Origin: Prorocentrum cordatum
Taxonomy: Eukaryota > Sar > Dinophyceae > Prorocentrales > Prorocentraceae
NCBI GenBank assembly: GCA_963575745.1
Contig: CAUYUJ010008113.1
Span: 20,001-84,000, forward strand
Reading direction: 5' to 3'
DNA length: 64,000 nt
Shown here: piece after piece, positions 62,769-64,000 of the stretch
How positions within the stretch are numbered: position 1 is the stretch's first letter
Layout of the letters: each line of letters starts with the position of its first letter
Made by a program: the position numbers and the translations under genes
The notes under the pieces: model-generated
Databases searched by the model: none
What the model was told of the DNA's origin: nothing
Seen by the model: the letters and a program-made list of their open reading frames with translations, nothing else

Positions 62769-63271
62769 TAACCTGGCCAGGCGCTGGTTGTTCTGAGTTT
62801 TTCTTGTCTGGGAGCTGAGAAAACCTGGTTAGGCGTTGCTGTTATTATTTTCTGGTCAAGGAATTCAGAAAACCTCGCCAGGCGTTGGCTTTTATGTTTT
62901 TTTCTTTCTTTTTCTAGTCTGGAAGCTCAGAAAACCTGGCAAGGCGTTGTTTTTTATGTTTTCTTTGTCGGGGGCCCACAACACGTGGCCAGGCGTTGGC
63001 TTTTTCTGGTTGTTCTGGTCTGGGGGCTCACAAAACCTGGCTGGGCGTTGGTTTACTTGTTTTATGTTGGTCCGAGGGCAGTAGTTCGCAAGCCCCCAAC
63101 CTCCAGTCTAGGCTTCGGGGGCTCCCAGACAAAAAAAAAAAAACAACGCCTGGCTTGGTTCTGTGAACTCCCAGACCAGAAATACAGAAAAGCCAACGCC
63201 TGGCCAGCTTTTCTGAGCCCCCCGACCAGAAGCAAAATCATAAGAAACAACGCCTGGCCGGGTTTTCTTGG
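62769..63271. repeat. ~50-60-bp tandem array with orientation reversal
   Basis: Six forward units (AACCTGGCCAGGCGTTGG, then a T-rich spacer, then GTCTGGGAGCTCAGA) run to about 63,075. After a ~45-bp centre containing CAGTCTAGGCTTCGGGGG, three units continue in reverse complement (CTCCCAGACCAGAA, A-rich spacer, CCAACGCCTGGCCAG). The whole forms a large imperfect inverted repeat. Confidence 0.88.
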
Positions 63272-63550
63272 TTTCTTGGTTTCCTGGCCTCCTCCCATGG
63301 GCCCCAGGGGGAGGATATCGAAGGAGGTAGAGCGAGAAAGAATAAGGAGCACAGGGGAACGCTCAAACAGTAAAGCACAACAGAACATCATAAAACAGAA
63401 GAGTACACGCATCAAGGAAAACAAAAAAGACGACGCCGCAGCCGCATGGGCAAACTGGGGGATATGTGGGCAAAGTTAGAGCCAACTACAGTAGGATTCC
63501 GTCGGCTTTGGTCGAACACGAATGAGATTCCATTGAGTTGAAGGGTGCGC
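63272..63550. other. Spacer, A-rich patches
   Basis: No gene is seen. Confidence 0.4.
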
Positions 63551-63600
63551 GGGGGGGGGGGGGTTAAGCCCCCCCTCTCCCCTCCCTTTGAAGACGCCCC
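63551..63600. repeat. Poly(G)-TTAA-poly(C) hairpin
   Basis: A G13 run, then TTAAG, then a C-rich run can form a GC stem, similar to the clusters flanking the heptamer array. Confidence 0.65.
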
Positions 63601-63754
63601 TTCCCCCTGGGTGGGGAGATGCATTTTGCTTGCCGTTTCACATGCTGAAGAAGGAGGAACAAGGGGCGACCCCGACGTGTACAGGGATTTTTCCAAGCAG
63701 ACGTCCACGCACCGCCTGCTGTGAGAAATCGCACATATATATATAGTAAAACAG
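63601..63754. other. Spacer with short (TA)n
   Basis: A short ATATATATATA tract at 63,735-63,745. No gene is seen. Confidence 0.4.
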
Positions 63755-63955
63755 AGATGGAGAGAGAGAGAGAGGGAGAGAGAAAAAATGAGAGAATGAG
63801 AGAGAGAGAGAGAACAACACAAAAGAAATAAAGAGAGAGAGAGAGAGAGAGGGTGAGAGAGAGAGAGAGAGACCACACACACACAAAACAACACAGAGAG
63901 AGAGAGGGAAAGCGGGGGGAGGGAGAAAAAGACAGACAGAGAGAGAGAGAGAGCG
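63755..63955. repeat. (GA)n microsatellite
   Basis: Interrupted GAGAGAGA with short ACACAC insertions. The Ser/Leu-rich minus-strand frames are repeat translations. Confidence 0.92.
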
Positions 63956-64000
63956 GGCGCGCGGACGATGCCCATTGCGAGCCAGCACTAGTTTCGGAGA

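Overview
The window looks like nuclear DNA of a large, repeat-choked, GC-rich eukaryotic genome. A dinoflagellate (Prorocentrum- or Symbiodiniaceae-like) is the best guess. This is inferred from decayed endonuclease/reverse-transcriptase elements whose motifs resemble the LINE-type families common in dinoflagellates, from abundant poly(G)/poly(C), (CTC)n, (GAT)n and (TGTTG)n tracts, from a 7-bp telomere-like patch, and from the scarcity of genes. No rRNA, tRNA, CRISPR array, clear spliced-leader RNA or bacterial operon was seen. Most long open frames are translated simple repeats (poly-Pro/Ser/Leu, poly-Asp, poly-Glu, VLCCVV-type) and are not listed as genes.

Layout. 0-6.6 kb: non-coding sequence with pyrimidine tracts, an 84-bp tandem repeat, and a dispersed repeat carrying a 201-bp terminal-inverted-repeat (TIR) insertion. 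6.6-13.1 kb: a dispersed repeat family built on a degenerate ~21-bp unit, including two ~955-bp copies joined as a ~1.9-kb palindrome and a third copy in tandem. 13.1-15.6 kb: two copies of a ~0.8-1 kb repeat around a second copy of the 5-kb dispersed repeat. 16.0-18.1 kb: a ~1.5-kb heptamer array bracketed by poly(C)/poly(G) hairpins, with telomere-like sequence on one side. 19.3-21.8 kb: a 5'-truncated LINE with endonuclease C-terminus and RT, broken by frameshifts and a stop. 24.6-25.2 kb: a related RT 3' fragment on the minus strand. 25.3-33.5 kb: the best-preserved element, with ORF1 zinc finger, endonuclease, RT with a YIDD box, and RNase H with all four acidic residues; related 90-bp repeats lie at both ends. 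36.3-42.3 kb: a more decayed element of the same general architecture. 43-51 kb: several short TIR elements and related dispersed repeats. 52.9-55.3 kb: RT and endonuclease fragments in rearranged order. 55.5-61 kb: very GC-rich sequence with long G/C homopolymers and two unrecognised coding-like stretches. 61.5-62.36 kb, minus strand: the one plausible host gene, a PP2C/PTC7-like phosphatase with one apparent frameshift. 62.35-64 kb: a 25-bp array, then a ~50-60-bp array that reverses orientation, then (GA)n.

How parts relate. The LINE-type elements could supply RT activity in trans to shorter repeats, but nothing here shows that directly. At least eight short TIR-like elements fall into several families; one has an identifiable empty-site paralogue in this window and a candidate 6-bp target duplication. 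All coordinates of degenerate repeats are estimates by eye, and no homology search was possible.
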